Below are positions 8,486 through 16,071 of a stretch of DNA of 64,000 bases, one piece after another. The notes below the pieces were generated by a model that saw only the letters and a program-made list of their open reading frames with translations, was not told the DNA's origin and ran no database searches. How positions within the stretch are numbered: position 1 is the first letter of the stretch; each line of letters opens with the position of its first letter. A program made the position numbers and the translations under genes. The stretch comes from Streptomyces sp. HUAS ZL42. GTDB taxonomy: Bacteria > Actinomycetota > Actinomycetes > Streptomycetales > Streptomycetaceae. The stretch is from positions 3,162,001 to 3,226,000 of the forward strand of contig NZ_CP160403.1 of NCBI RefSeq assembly GCF_040782645.1, given 5' to 3'.

Positions 8486-8511
8486 CGCCCGCCCCGGGAC
8501 AGGAGCGGGCG
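8486..8511 (-). terminator. Short hairpin between rnc and mutM
   Basis: Perfect CGCCCGC/GCGGGCG 7-bp stem with a 12-base loop, located between the rnc stop and the mutM start. It may be a weak terminator, or an RNA structure processed by RNase III itself; the sequence does not decide. Confidence 0.4.
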
Positions 8512-8528
8512 GTCAGCCGTGCTGTCGG

Positions 8529-9347
8529 TCAGGCGGATGTGGACGACTGGTCGTGGTGGTCGCCCTTGGCGGCCTGCTCGGCCGCGTCGACGACCTCCTT
8601 GGCCTCCTTGGCAGCCTTGGCGCGCTCGTCCGCCGCGGCCCGGATGGACCGCCACGCGGACTCCGCCGCCTGCTGCTCCGCCTCCTTCTTGCTGCGGCCG
8701 GTGCCGGTGCCGTACGAGACGCCTCCGACGCGGGCGGCAGCAGTGAAGGTCTTCTCGTGGTCGGGGCCGGTCTCCGTGACCAGGTACTCGGGCACACCGA
8801 GCCCCTCGGTCGCGGTGAGCTCCTGGAGGCTGGTCTTCCAGTCCAGGCCGGCTCCGAGGTTCGAGGACTTCTCGATCAACGGGTCGAACAGGCGGTGCAC
8901 CAGTTCGGAGGCCGCGTCGAGGCCCTGGTCGAGATAGACCGCGCCGATCACCGCTTCCAGGGTGTCGGCAAGGATGGACGCCTTGTCCCGGCCGCCCGTG
9001 CCCTCTTCACCACGGCCGAGCCGGATGAAGGAGCCCAGGTCGAGACCGCGACCGACCTCCGCCAGCGCACGCGAGTTGACCACCGCGGCCCGCAGCTTGG
9101 CCAGCTGGCCTTCGGGCAGGTCGGGGTGGGTGCGGTACAGCGTGTCCGTGACGACGAGGCCGAGGACGGAGTCCCCGAGGAACTCCAGCCGCTCGTTCGT
9201 CGGCAGACCGCCGTTCTCGTACGCATAGGAACGGTGGGTCAGCGCACGCACCAGAAGGGCGGACTCGAGCTGGTAGCCGAGCCGCCCTTCCAGAAGCGTG
9301 TGGGACGAGGCCGTGTTGTCCGCTGAGTTCTTCTTCGGCGTGGACAC
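8529..9347 (-). CDS. rnc: Ribonuclease III
   Basis: Double-strand-specific endoribonuclease for rRNA processing and antisense turnover; its Streptomyces orthologue (AbsB) globally affects antibiotic production. Length is 272 residues. The RNase III signature [14 protein letters not shown] holds the catalytic Glu and Asp; the second acidic cluster is in [14 protein letters not shown] double-strand RNA-binding domain (about residues 175-250) has [20 protein letters not shown], followed by an acidic/Ala tail. The GTG at 9347 is chosen: it lies 19 bases past the rpmF stop and gives the usual length; the longer frame to 9458 runs through rpmF. Confidence 0.97.
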   Translation of the reverse strand: MSTPKKNSADNTASSHTLLEGRLGYQLESALLVRALTHRSYAYENGGLPTNERLEFLGDSVLGLVVTDTLYRTHPDLPEGQLAKLRAAVVNSRALAEVGRGLDLGSFIRLGRGEEGTGGRDKASILADTLEAVIGAVYLDQGLDAASELVHRLFDPLIEKSSNLGAGLDWKTSLQELTATEGLGVPEYLVTETGPDHEKTFTAAARVGGVSYGTGTGRSKKEAEQQAAESAWRSIRAAADERAKAAKEAKEVVDAAEQAAKGDHHDQSSTSA

Positions 9348-9366
9348 AGTGCCTCTCACCAGCCGC

Positions 9367-9540
9367 TCAGACCTCGAGGACCTGGCGCTTGTTGTAGGTG
9401 CCGCACGACGGGCACGCGATGTGCTGCTGCTTGGGCTCGTGGCAGCGCTCGCACGCAACCAGAGTGGGGACCGCAGCCTTCCACTGCGACCGGCGGTGGC
9501 GCGTGTTGCTGCGCGACATCTTCCGCTTCGGAACAGCCAC
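9367..9540 (-). CDS. rpmF: 50S ribosomal protein L32
   Basis: Protein of 57 residues, [19 protein letters not shown] at the start, then a zinc ribbon (CERC and CPSC) and the end NKRQVLEV. The four Cys mark a zinc-containing (C+) L32. GTG start at 9540, two bases after the DUF177 stop, so the two are almost certainly co-translated. Confidence 0.97.
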   Translation of the reverse strand: MAVPKRKMSRSNTRHRRSQWKAAVPTLVACERCHEPKQQHIACPSCGTYNKRQVLEV

Positions 9541-9542
9541 GG

Positions 9543-10187
9543 CTACTTCTCCTGCTTCTCGTCGACGCCCGCTTCGGCGCCGCTCATCTCGTCCTTATCG
9601 CCGTCTTCGAGTGAATCGGCGAGTCCCTGCAGTGCCGCCCAACGGATGTCGACGGCGTCGTGGTGGTGGTCCGGGTCGTCCGCCAGCCGGGCTCCGCACT
9701 CGGAGCACAGGCCGGGGCAGTCGTCCTGGCACACCGGCTGCATCGGCAGTGCGAGCACCACCGCATCGCGCAGCACGGGTTCGAGGTCGAACAGGCCGTC
9801 CTCGAGAAAGAGCCTGTCCTCGTCTTCCTCGGCGTCGTCGGCCGGTTCCGCCTTCACGCGGCCACGGTCATCGGCGTCAGGGTACGAGAACATCTCCTGG
9901 AAGTCCGCTTCGAGACCGAGCTCGAGCGGCTCCAGACACCTTACGCACTCCCCCTCGGCCTGTGCACGGGCGGTGCCTGTGACGAGCACACCTTCCATGA
10001 CCGACTCGAGCCGGAGCTCGAGCTCCACCGGGGCGCCTTCCGGCACTCCGATGACTCCCTGGATACCGAAGTCCTTGGGAGCGTCGACCGTGCGGGTCAG
10101 GCGCTGCAGCGCACCAGGCCGCCGCCCCAGCTCGTGCGTGTCGAACACGAGAGGGTTGCGGTGGTCGAGGCGGGCGTTCAGGGCCAT
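9543..10187 (-). CDS. DUF177 (YceD-family) protein
   Basis: Protein of 214 residues of the family that precedes rpmF in most bacteria and is linked to 23S rRNA or ribosome biogenesis. Visible features are the start [19 protein letters not shown], a CVRCLEPL motif in the middle, a strongly acidic insert ([11 protein letters not shown]) and a second Cys group CPGLCSECG with two CxxC motifs that may bind zinc. The ATG at 10187 is chosen over 10307 because family homology begins there and AGCAGGA precedes it. Confidence 0.93.
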   Translation of the reverse strand: MALNARLDHRNPLVFDTHELGRRPGALQRLTRTVDAPKDFGIQGVIGVPEGAPVELELRLESVMEGVLVTGTARAQAEGECVRCLEPLELGLEADFQEMFSYPDADDRGRVKAEPADDAEEDEDRLFLEDGLFDLEPVLRDAVVLALPMQPVCQDDCPGLCSECGARLADDPDHHHDAVDIRWAALQGLADSLEDGDKDEMSGAEAGVDEKQEK

Positions 10188-10337
10188 TCCTGCTTTCGAT
10201 CTTCTGAGCTCAGGGGACGCCGCCCTTTGGTGTTCCCGGGCAGCGCTGATCGCGGACGTACACGCGACCGAAGAGCCAGGATACTGGACCTTTCGCTCTC
10301 GGCCCAATCCGGTGCTCTCCAGGACGGTGCCCGGGGT

Positions 10338-11402
10338 TCAGCCGTTGCCGCGTCCCTGCTCGTAGGCCCGCAACTGCTCGGCGCTGATCATGCTGGTGTC
10401 GAAGAGGCTGGTCTCGTCGAGGGCGTATCCCGGCTGCCCCTGGTGCGCTTGCTGTCCCTGGTGCGTCTGATGCGCCTGGTTCGGGTCGTAAGCGGTCTGC
10501 TGGGCGTCGTAGCCCTGGTAGCCGCCGTACGGGTCCGCCTGCTGCTGATAGCCGTACGCGTCCTGCCCGCCGTAGGCGGGCTGCTGCTGGTAGCCGCCGT
10601 ACGGGTCCGGCTGCTGCTGGTAGCCGTACACCGGCTGCTGGTCGTACTGCTGCTGCGCCGGCTGCGCGGCCGGGGCGTCCTGCTCCGCCAGGGCGGCGAG
10701 GTCGGCCAGGTAGTCGGCGTCGCTGGAGTGCTGGACGGTGGAGGTGTCGTCGGCGAGGGCGCCGAGGTCGTCGGTGGCGATCCGGCCGTGCAGCTTCTGG
10801 CGACCGCGGCCGACCGCCTCGAGGGTCTTGGCGAGGACCGCCTCGAAGGCGCCGAGCTTGACGTCGACGTACTCGTCGGCGGTGCGGCGCAGGGTCTCCG
10901 GGTCGTGGCTGCGCTCGGGGGCGTCCTCGTCCTCGTAGCCCTGCTCGTCGAGGCCGGGTCCGGTGCCGAGGAGCTTCTCGCGGCCACGGCCGACCGAGCC
11001 GAGGGTCTTGGTGAGGACGACCTCGAAGTTGGCGAGCTTGGAGTCGACGTAGTCGTCGGCCTCCGCGCGGACGTCCTCGGCCTCCTTGCGGGCCTCGGCG
11101 AGGATCCGGTCGGCCTCGGCCCGGGAGCGGCGGGCGACCTCGGTGTCGGAGACCAGGGAGCCGCGCTCGGCATGCGCTGTCTCGATGATCCGCTCGGCCT
11201 CCTGGCGGGCCTGCTCGACCATCTGCTCGCGGCCGCCGATCAGCTCCTGCGCCTGGGCGAGGGAGCCGGGCAGCGCCGCGCGCACCTCTTCCAGCATCGA
11301 GAGCAGTTCCGCGCGGTTGATCACGCACGAGGCCGACATGGGCATGGCCCGGGCACTGGAGACCGCCGAGACGATCTCGTCGAGCTTCTTCTGCACGTCC
11401 AC
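10338..11402 (-). CDS. SepIVA-like DivIVA-type coiled-coil protein
   Basis: Protein of 354 residues. Residues 1-120 form a long Glu/Ala/Arg coiled coil typical of DivIVA-like or stalk-like proteins. Next comes an internal duplication of about 30 residues (YVDSKLANFEVVLTKTLGSV and YVDVKLGAFEAVLAKTLEAV, each ending VGRGR-KL). The C-terminal third is low-complexity, rich in Gln, Tyr and Gly. In mycobacteria the same locus, just before DUF177 and rnc, encodes SepIVA, an essential septal/polar growth factor, so a role in wall growth is inferred. Likely transcribed with DUF177-rpmF-rnc (150-base gap). Confidence 0.8.
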   Translation of the reverse strand: MDVQKKLDEIVSAVSSARAMPMSASCVINRAELLSMLEEVRAALPGSLAQAQELIGGREQMVEQARQEAERIIETAHAERGSLVSDTEVARRSRAEADRILAEARKEAEDVRAEADDYVDSKLANFEVVLTKTLGSVGRGREKLLGTGPGLDEQGYEDEDAPERSHDPETLRRTADEYVDVKLGAFEAVLAKTLEAVGRGRQKLHGRIATDDLGALADDTSTVQHSSDADYLADLAALAEQDAPAAQPAQQQYDQQPVYGYQQQPDPYGGYQQQPAYGGQDAYGYQQQADPYGGYQGYDAQQTAYDPNQAHQTHQGQQAHQGQPGYALDETSLFDTSMISAEQLRAYEQGRGNG

Positions 11403-11501
11403 CGTGTGCTCGCCACTCTCTACAGCTGTGATGGAGACGGACGGGACGACTGTACGGCCATGTGGTGATCGCCGGACACCGGGTGACGCACCGTCAGGCG
11501 C

Positions 11502-11981
11502 TCAGTCCTTCTTCAGGCGCTGGGTGAGCGCCTCGAAGACCACCGGCGGCACCAGGTGGGAGACGTCTCCGCCCCAGGTCGCGACCTCCTTGACCAGGGA
11601 GGAGGAGAGGAAGCTGTAGGTGGGGTTGGTCGGGACGAAGAGCGTCTCGACACCCGAGAGGCCGTTGTTCATCTGGGCCATCTGCAGCTCGTAGTCGAAG
11701 TCGCTGACCGCGCGCAGGCCCTTCACGATGGCCGGGATGTCGCGTTCCTTGCAGTAGTCGACGAGGAGGCCGTGGAAGGACTCCACGATCACGTTGCCGT
11801 ACTCGGCGGTGACCTGGCGGATCAGGTCGATCCGCTCGTCGATCTCGAACAGGCCCTTCTTGGCCTTGTTGATCATGACCGCGACATAGACCTCGTCGTA
11901 CAGACGGGAGGCGCGGGAAATGATGTCGAGGTGTCCGTTGGTGATCGGGTCGAACGACCCGGGACAGACGGCGCGGCGCAC
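11502..11981 (-). CDS. coaD: Phosphopantetheine adenylyltransferase
   Basis: Penultimate step of coenzyme A synthesis: 4'-phosphopantetheine plus ATP gives dephospho-CoA. Length 159 residues. The nucleotidyltransferase motif CPGSFDPITNGHLD carries the (T/H)xGH-like ATP site, and YSFLSSSLVKEVA is the second nucleotide-binding motif. The GTG at 11981 is chosen over an ATG at 12011: it has GAGGGA 6 bases upstream and gives the family length, whereas the ATG would overlap rsmD. Confidence 0.96.
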   Translation of the reverse strand: MRRAVCPGSFDPITNGHLDIISRASRLYDEVYVAVMINKAKKGLFEIDERIDLIRQVTAEYGNVIVESFHGLLVDYCKERDIPAIVKGLRAVSDFDYELQMAQMNNGLSGVETLFVPTNPTYSFLSSSLVKEVATWGGDVSHLVPPVVFEALTQRLKKD

Positions 11982-12007
11982 TTGAGATCCCTCGCTCTCC
12001 GGTCCGG

Positions 12008-12592
12008 TCATCGTGCGTCTTCGCACGTAGAGGCGGCGCGACCGTACCAAAACGTCCCCTCGCCGTAGCGCCGGGCCCGGATCGCGTCGAAGCCGGGCGG
12101 CCATCTGAACTCGCCGCCTCTGGTGCTGCGCTCCACGGTGACGAGGGCTTCGCCCGCGAGCCAGCCCTCAGTGCGGAGTGTGAGCAGAATCTCCCGAAGA
12201 TCGTCGTCCGGGACGGCGTACGGGGGGTCGAGGAAGACGAGGTCGTACGGTTCGGCCGGTGGCGTCTGGATGATCTGGTGGGCCTTGCCCGCCCTGACCT
12301 CGGCGCCGGGGAGGCGGAGGCTCTTCACGTTCTCCCGGAGGGTGCGGGTCGCTCGCGCGTCGGCCTCGACGAGGAGGACGTGGCCGGCGCCGCGGGACAG
12401 GGCCTCCAGACCGACGGCGCCGGAGCCGGCGTACAGGTCCAGGACCCGCTCGCCGTCCAGGGGGCCGCCGAGGAGGGACTGCCAGGTGGAGAACAGGCCC
12501 TCGCGTGCGCGGTCGGAGGTGGGGCGAGTTCCGTTTCCCGGCGGAACGGCCAGGCGGCGTCCGCCGGCCGTGCCGGCGATCACGCGGGTCAT
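12008..12592 (-). CDS. rsmD: 16S rRNA (guanine966-N2)-methyltransferase
   Basis: Methylates G966 of 16S rRNA using S-adenosylmethionine. Length 194 residues. N-terminal IAGTAGGRRLAVPPG and RPTSDRAREGLFS are RsmD hallmarks; the SAM loop is VLDLYAGSGAVGLEAL, and the catalytic motif is FLDPPY. Lies 26 bases upstream of coaD, the near-universal rsmD-coaD pair, and downstream of recG. Confidence 0.96.
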   Translation of the reverse strand: MTRVIAGTAGGRRLAVPPGNGTRPTSDRAREGLFSTWQSLLGGPLDGERVLDLYAGSGAVGLEALSRGAGHVLLVEADARATRTLRENVKSLRLPGAEVRAGKAHQIIQTPPAEPYDLVFLDPPYAVPDDDLREILLTLRTEGWLAGEALVTVERSTRGGEFRWPPGFDAIRARRYGEGTFWYGRAASTCEDAR

Positions 12593-12665
12593 GTCCTCGG
12601 TCCTTGTCAGCTGCGGGGGCCCTTTACTGGTTCCAGTCTGTCAGCCGAGGCGCCGTCCGTACCGG

Positions 12666-15600
12666 TCACCCCTTCTCCAAGTACTGCTCCCTCTCCTCAT
12701 CCAGCAAGGCGTCCAGCGCCGTCCGCAGGCCGGGAAGCCGGTCCAGCTCCGGATCTGCCGCGACCACCGCCGCCGCCTCCTCCCGGGCCTCCGCGATGAT
12801 CTCCTCGTCGTCGATGACGGCGAGGACCCGCAGGCTGGAGCGGGCGCCGGACTGGGCCTGGCCGAGGACGTCGCCCTCGCGGCGCTGTTCGAGGTCGATG
12901 CGGGAGAGCTCGAAGCCGTCGAGGGTGGAGGCTACGGCGTTGAGGCGCCGGCGGGCCGCGCTCGCCTCGGGCATCTCGGTGACCAGCAGGCACAGCCCGG
13001 CGGCCGAGCCACGCCCCACCCGCCCGCGCAGCTGGTGGAGCTGGGAGACGCCGAAGCGGTCCGCGTCCATGATCGCCATCACGGTGGCGTTCGGGACGTT
13101 GACGCCGACCTCGATGACGGTCGTGGCGACCAGCACGTCGGTCTCGCCGGCGGCGAAGCGGCGCATGACCGCGTCCTTGTCGTCCGGCGGCATCCGACCG
13201 TGCAGGACCTCCACCCCGATGCCGTTCAGCGGCCCCTTCGCAAGCTGGTCGGCCACGTCGAGTACGGCGAGGGGCGGGCGCTTCTCCGCCTCGTCCTCGG
13301 GGGACCTCTTCTTGGGATCCACGTCCTCGTCGCCGATGCGCGGGCAGACGACGTACGCCTGATGCCCCTTCGCGACCTCCTCGCGCACCCGCTCCCAGGC
13401 CCGGGTCAGGAAGTGGGGCTTGTCGGCGGCCGGGACGACATGGCTGGCGATCGGTGAGCGGCCGGCGGGGAGCTGGTCGAGGACGGAGGTCTCCAGGTCA
13501 CCGAAGACGGTCATGGCCACGGTCCGCGGAATGGGCGTGGCGGTCATGACGAGCAGATGCGGCGGCTGCTTGCCCTTGCCCCGCAGGGCGTCGCGCTGCT
13601 CGACGCCGAACCGGTGCTGCTCGTCCACGACGACCAGACCCAGGTCGTGGAACTGCACCTTGTCCTCGATCAACGCGTGCGTACCGATCACGATCCCGGC
13701 CTCGCCGGTGACCAGATCGAGCAGCGCCTGCCGCCGGGCCGCGGCGCCCATGGACCCGGTGAGCAGCACCACCTTGGTGGCCTGCTCGGCCCCGCCCAGC
13801 ATCCCGCCCTCGGCCAGCTCGCCCATCATCTCGACGATCGACCGGTGGTGCTGCTGGGCGAGCACCTCGGTGGGCGCGAGCATGGCGGCCTGCCCACCGG
13901 CGTCGACCACGGCGAGCATGGCGCGCAGGGCCACCATCGTGTTGTGGGTCACCGTGAAGTTGTCGGTGACGTAGGCATGGCTGGGGTGCGCGACGCTGAT
14001 GCATTGGGCCGGCTTCCGCCCCACATACTCCACAGCCCGGATTCCGCGCCGGAAAGCGTCGTACTTCGGCCGCGGACGTACCCGTTGCGCCTTGCGGGCG
14101 AGCCGGAAGGGTGCGTACTCGTCGGGCAGTGCCACCGAGACGTTGAAGGCGGACCTCTTCCTCTTGGGCAGCACACGCGCCCGGCCACCCAGCGACCGCA
14201 CGAGCCATGCGACGTCGTCCGCAAGCCTGCGCGAGGCCGAGCACAGAGAAATGGCCATTCCGTCCCGGTGAACGGTGCCATCGATGTCCAGGAGTCCTTG
14301 AAGGAGAGCCAGACGGTTCTTGATCGACGTGTTCTTGAACTCGACAGGGATGAATGTGTCGTGTGAGGTCAAGCCCCACAGGCCCAGATCCCGCAGGGTC
14401 TGGATGATCGGATTGCGCATGCCGCCCGAACGATGAGTCAGCTGGATCGTGAAGTCGCACCGAGAGCCCGTCACCGGGACAACGCGACAGTCGGGGGCCA
14501 CGAAAGCCTCCACCGCGTCGCGGATCTCGGCATCGATGGTGGACAGCCGCAGGTTGTGCCGGAACGAGCCGTCTCCGAGCAGCAGGCCGAACAGGTAGGG
14601 GTCGAGCGGAAGCCCTGAATCGTCTCCGAGGTCGACAGGAGTCGCAGCCGGGAGGTACCACTTCGACGATCCACTGGCTTTGAACAGGTCGTGCCGGATT
14701 TCCCGTGTGGTCAGCACCTTGGGCTGCTGACCGCGATGCCGGCCACCACTCGTGCCTACGATCCAAAGGTGTTCGTCGTCGCATTCCACGGAGCTTCCGT
14801 CGGAGAGCACGATGCGCCACACATCGCGCTCACCTTGCGGAAAGACTCCGTCCACCAGAGCGATCTCTCCGGCGGGAACGACAATCTCGTCTCCCACCCG
14901 CATATCCCCCATGGGGCGAAAACCCGACGGCGTCAGAACGAGCGAGTCCAACGGCTGAGCCTTCCCCGAACCCACCTCCCCCTGCAGCAACCGGTGCATC
15001 GGATGCTCCGTCGCAAGGTCGTCGAAGATCTCCTTGGAGACCTTTTGCTGGCCCTCGGTGAGGGTGAAGGGGAGGCGGTCGTCGAAGGCCGTCAGGAGGC
15101 CGTGCGGCTTGGGTTTGCGGGCGACCGCCGGGAGTTGGGCGTCGGCGTGGCGGCGGCGGGCGAGGGCGATCTGGAGGACGAAGGCCTCGTCCCACTTGAG
15201 GCGGTCGCGGGCGTCGGAGATGTCCGCCTTGGTGTGCGGGCGGTGGATCTTGAGGAGGGCCTCGGGGAGGGAGACCAGGCCGCGGCCCTCGCGGAGGGAG
15301 CCGGGCAGCGGGTCGACGGCCTCCTGGGCGCTGGGCAGGACCGTCTGGACGGCCTTGCCGATCTTCCAGGACTCCAGTTTGGCGGTGGCCGGGTAGATGG
15401 GGATCAGGGCGCCCGCCCAGGTCTCGACGGCTTCCTCGGTGTCGCCGCGCAGCAACTCGTACGCCGGGTGCGCCAGTTGGAGGCGGCGGTTGAAGACGGA
15501 GACCTTGCCCGCGAACATCGCGCGTGTGCCCGGCAGCAGCTCCTTGTGGGGCTTGTGGACGCCGTGGCCGAAGAAGACCAGTTGGAGACGGCCGCTGCCG

Positions 15601-15881
15601 TCGGTGATGGTGACTTCGAGGCGCTGGCCCTTGCCGCGGGGCGCCTTGGACGAGGCGAAGGTGTGCAGTCGGGCGTCGGCGACCTGGGCGACCACCGTGA
15701 CGTGTTCGTCCATGGGGAGGTCGGCGAGGTGCGTGAGCTGGCCCCGCTCCTCGTATCTGCGCGGGTAGTGGTGGAGGAGATCGCCGACGGTGTGCAGGCC
15801 GAGGTGCTCGGCCATCACCTTCGCGGTGGCGGGGCCGAGCACCTTCTTCAGTGGTTCTTCCAGTGCGGGCACGAGATCCAT
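12666..15881 (-). CDS. recG: ATP-dependent DNA helicase RecG containing an intein
   Basis: Branched-DNA helicase that reverses stalled replication forks. The precursor is 1071 residues: N-extein 1-307, intein 308-647, C-extein 648-1071, giving a 731-residue mature helicase. The wedge/OB part includes VADARLHTFAS. The Walker A is GEVGSGK, interrupted by the intein, then T. Later motifs are VVVDEQHRFGV (DExH), MTATPIPRT, GRMPPDDKD and RGRVGRG. The ATG at 15881 (MDLVPALEEPLKK) is chosen over 15935 on family similarity. Since the split lies in Walker A, ATPase activity must depend on splicing. Starts 190 bases from the divergent Hsp90-like gene. Confidence 0.97.
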   Translation of the reverse strand: MDLVPALEEPLKKVLGPATAKVMAEHLGLHTVGDLLHHYPRRYEERGQLTHLADLPMDEHVTVVAQVADARLHTFASSKAPRGKGQRLEVTITDGSGRLQLVFFGHGVHKPHKELLPGTRAMFAGKVSVFNRRLQLAHPAYELLRGDTEEAVETWAGALIPIYPATAKLESWKIGKAVQTVLPSAQEAVDPLPGSLREGRGLVSLPEALLKIHRPHTKADISDARDRLKWDEAFVLQIALARRRHADAQLPAVARKPKPHGLLTAFDDRLPFTLTEGQQKVSKEIFDDLATEHPMHRLLQGEVGSGKAQPLDSLVLTPSGFRPMGDMRVGDEIVVPAGEIALVDGVFPQGERDVWRIVLSDGSSVECDDEHLWIVGTSGGRHRGQQPKVLTTREIRHDLFKASGSSKWYLPAATPVDLGDDSGLPLDPYLFGLLLGDGSFRHNLRLSTIDAEIRDAVEAFVAPDCRVVPVTGSRCDFTIQLTHRSGGMRNPIIQTLRDLGLWGLTSHDTFIPVEFKNTSIKNRLALLQGLLDIDGTVHRDGMAISLCSASRRLADDVAWLVRSLGGRARVLPKRKRSAFNVSVALPDEYAPFRLARKAQRVRPRPKYDAFRRGIRAVEYVGRKPAQCISVAHPSHAYVTDNFTVTHNTMVALRAMLAVVDAGGQAAMLAPTEVLAQQHHRSIVEMMGELAEGGMLGGAEQATKVVLLTGSMGAAARRQALLDLVTGEAGIVIGTHALIEDKVQFHDLGLVVVDEQHRFGVEQRDALRGKGKQPPHLLVMTATPIPRTVAMTVFGDLETSVLDQLPAGRSPIASHVVPAADKPHFLTRAWERVREEVAKGHQAYVVCPRIGDEDVDPKKRSPEDEAEKRPPLAVLDVADQLAKGPLNGIGVEVLHGRMPPDDKDAVMRRFAAGETDVLVATTVIEVGVNVPNATVMAIMDADRFGVSQLHQLRGRVGRGSAAGLCLLVTEMPEASAARRRLNAVASTLDGFELSRIDLEQRREGDVLGQAQSGARSSLRVLAVIDDEEIIAEAREEAAAVVAADPELDRLPGLRTALDALLDEEREQYLEKG
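13941..14960 (-). mobile_element. Class 3 intein with LAGLIDADG endonuclease in RecG
   Basis: In-frame insertion of 340 codons directly after the Walker A lysine of RecG, before its Thr. Splicing block A reads AQPLDSLVLTPSG, so residue 1 is Ala instead of Cys or Ser. Block B ends CDDEHLWIV with the His and Trp66; block F reads PAQCISVAHP with Cys at the position of the usual Asp; block G is NFTVTHN followed by Thr+1. Trp (B:12), Cys (F:4) and Thr (G:5) form the triad that defines class 3 inteins, which use the F-block Cys in place of an N-terminal nucleophile. The centre has two dodecapeptide motifs, LFGLLLGDGS and LLQGLLDIDGT, with both catalytic Asp residues kept, so the homing endonuclease looks intact. 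Confidence 0.93.
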
Positions 15882-16071
15882 TGCACACCACGGCACTGAC
15901 AATCCCGTAGAGGTCCGGGCACCCGCGCTGGACAAGTCTCGGGAAATTCCTGGTCAGACGGGCTGTTCGGGCTCTAGGATGACGCGCTCCGGCCATCCCC
16001 CGCGGTCACCGCCCCACCGGGACCGCCCGACCCCGCGCCGTCGAACGTTCCCCACCCACGGCGCCGTGACG

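Noticed and set aside
14280..14960. RecG insertion as a lineage-specific helicase domain
   Set aside because: Blocks A, B, F, G and the endonuclease motifs are all recognisable, and the insertion splits Walker A exactly, which a stable domain would not do.
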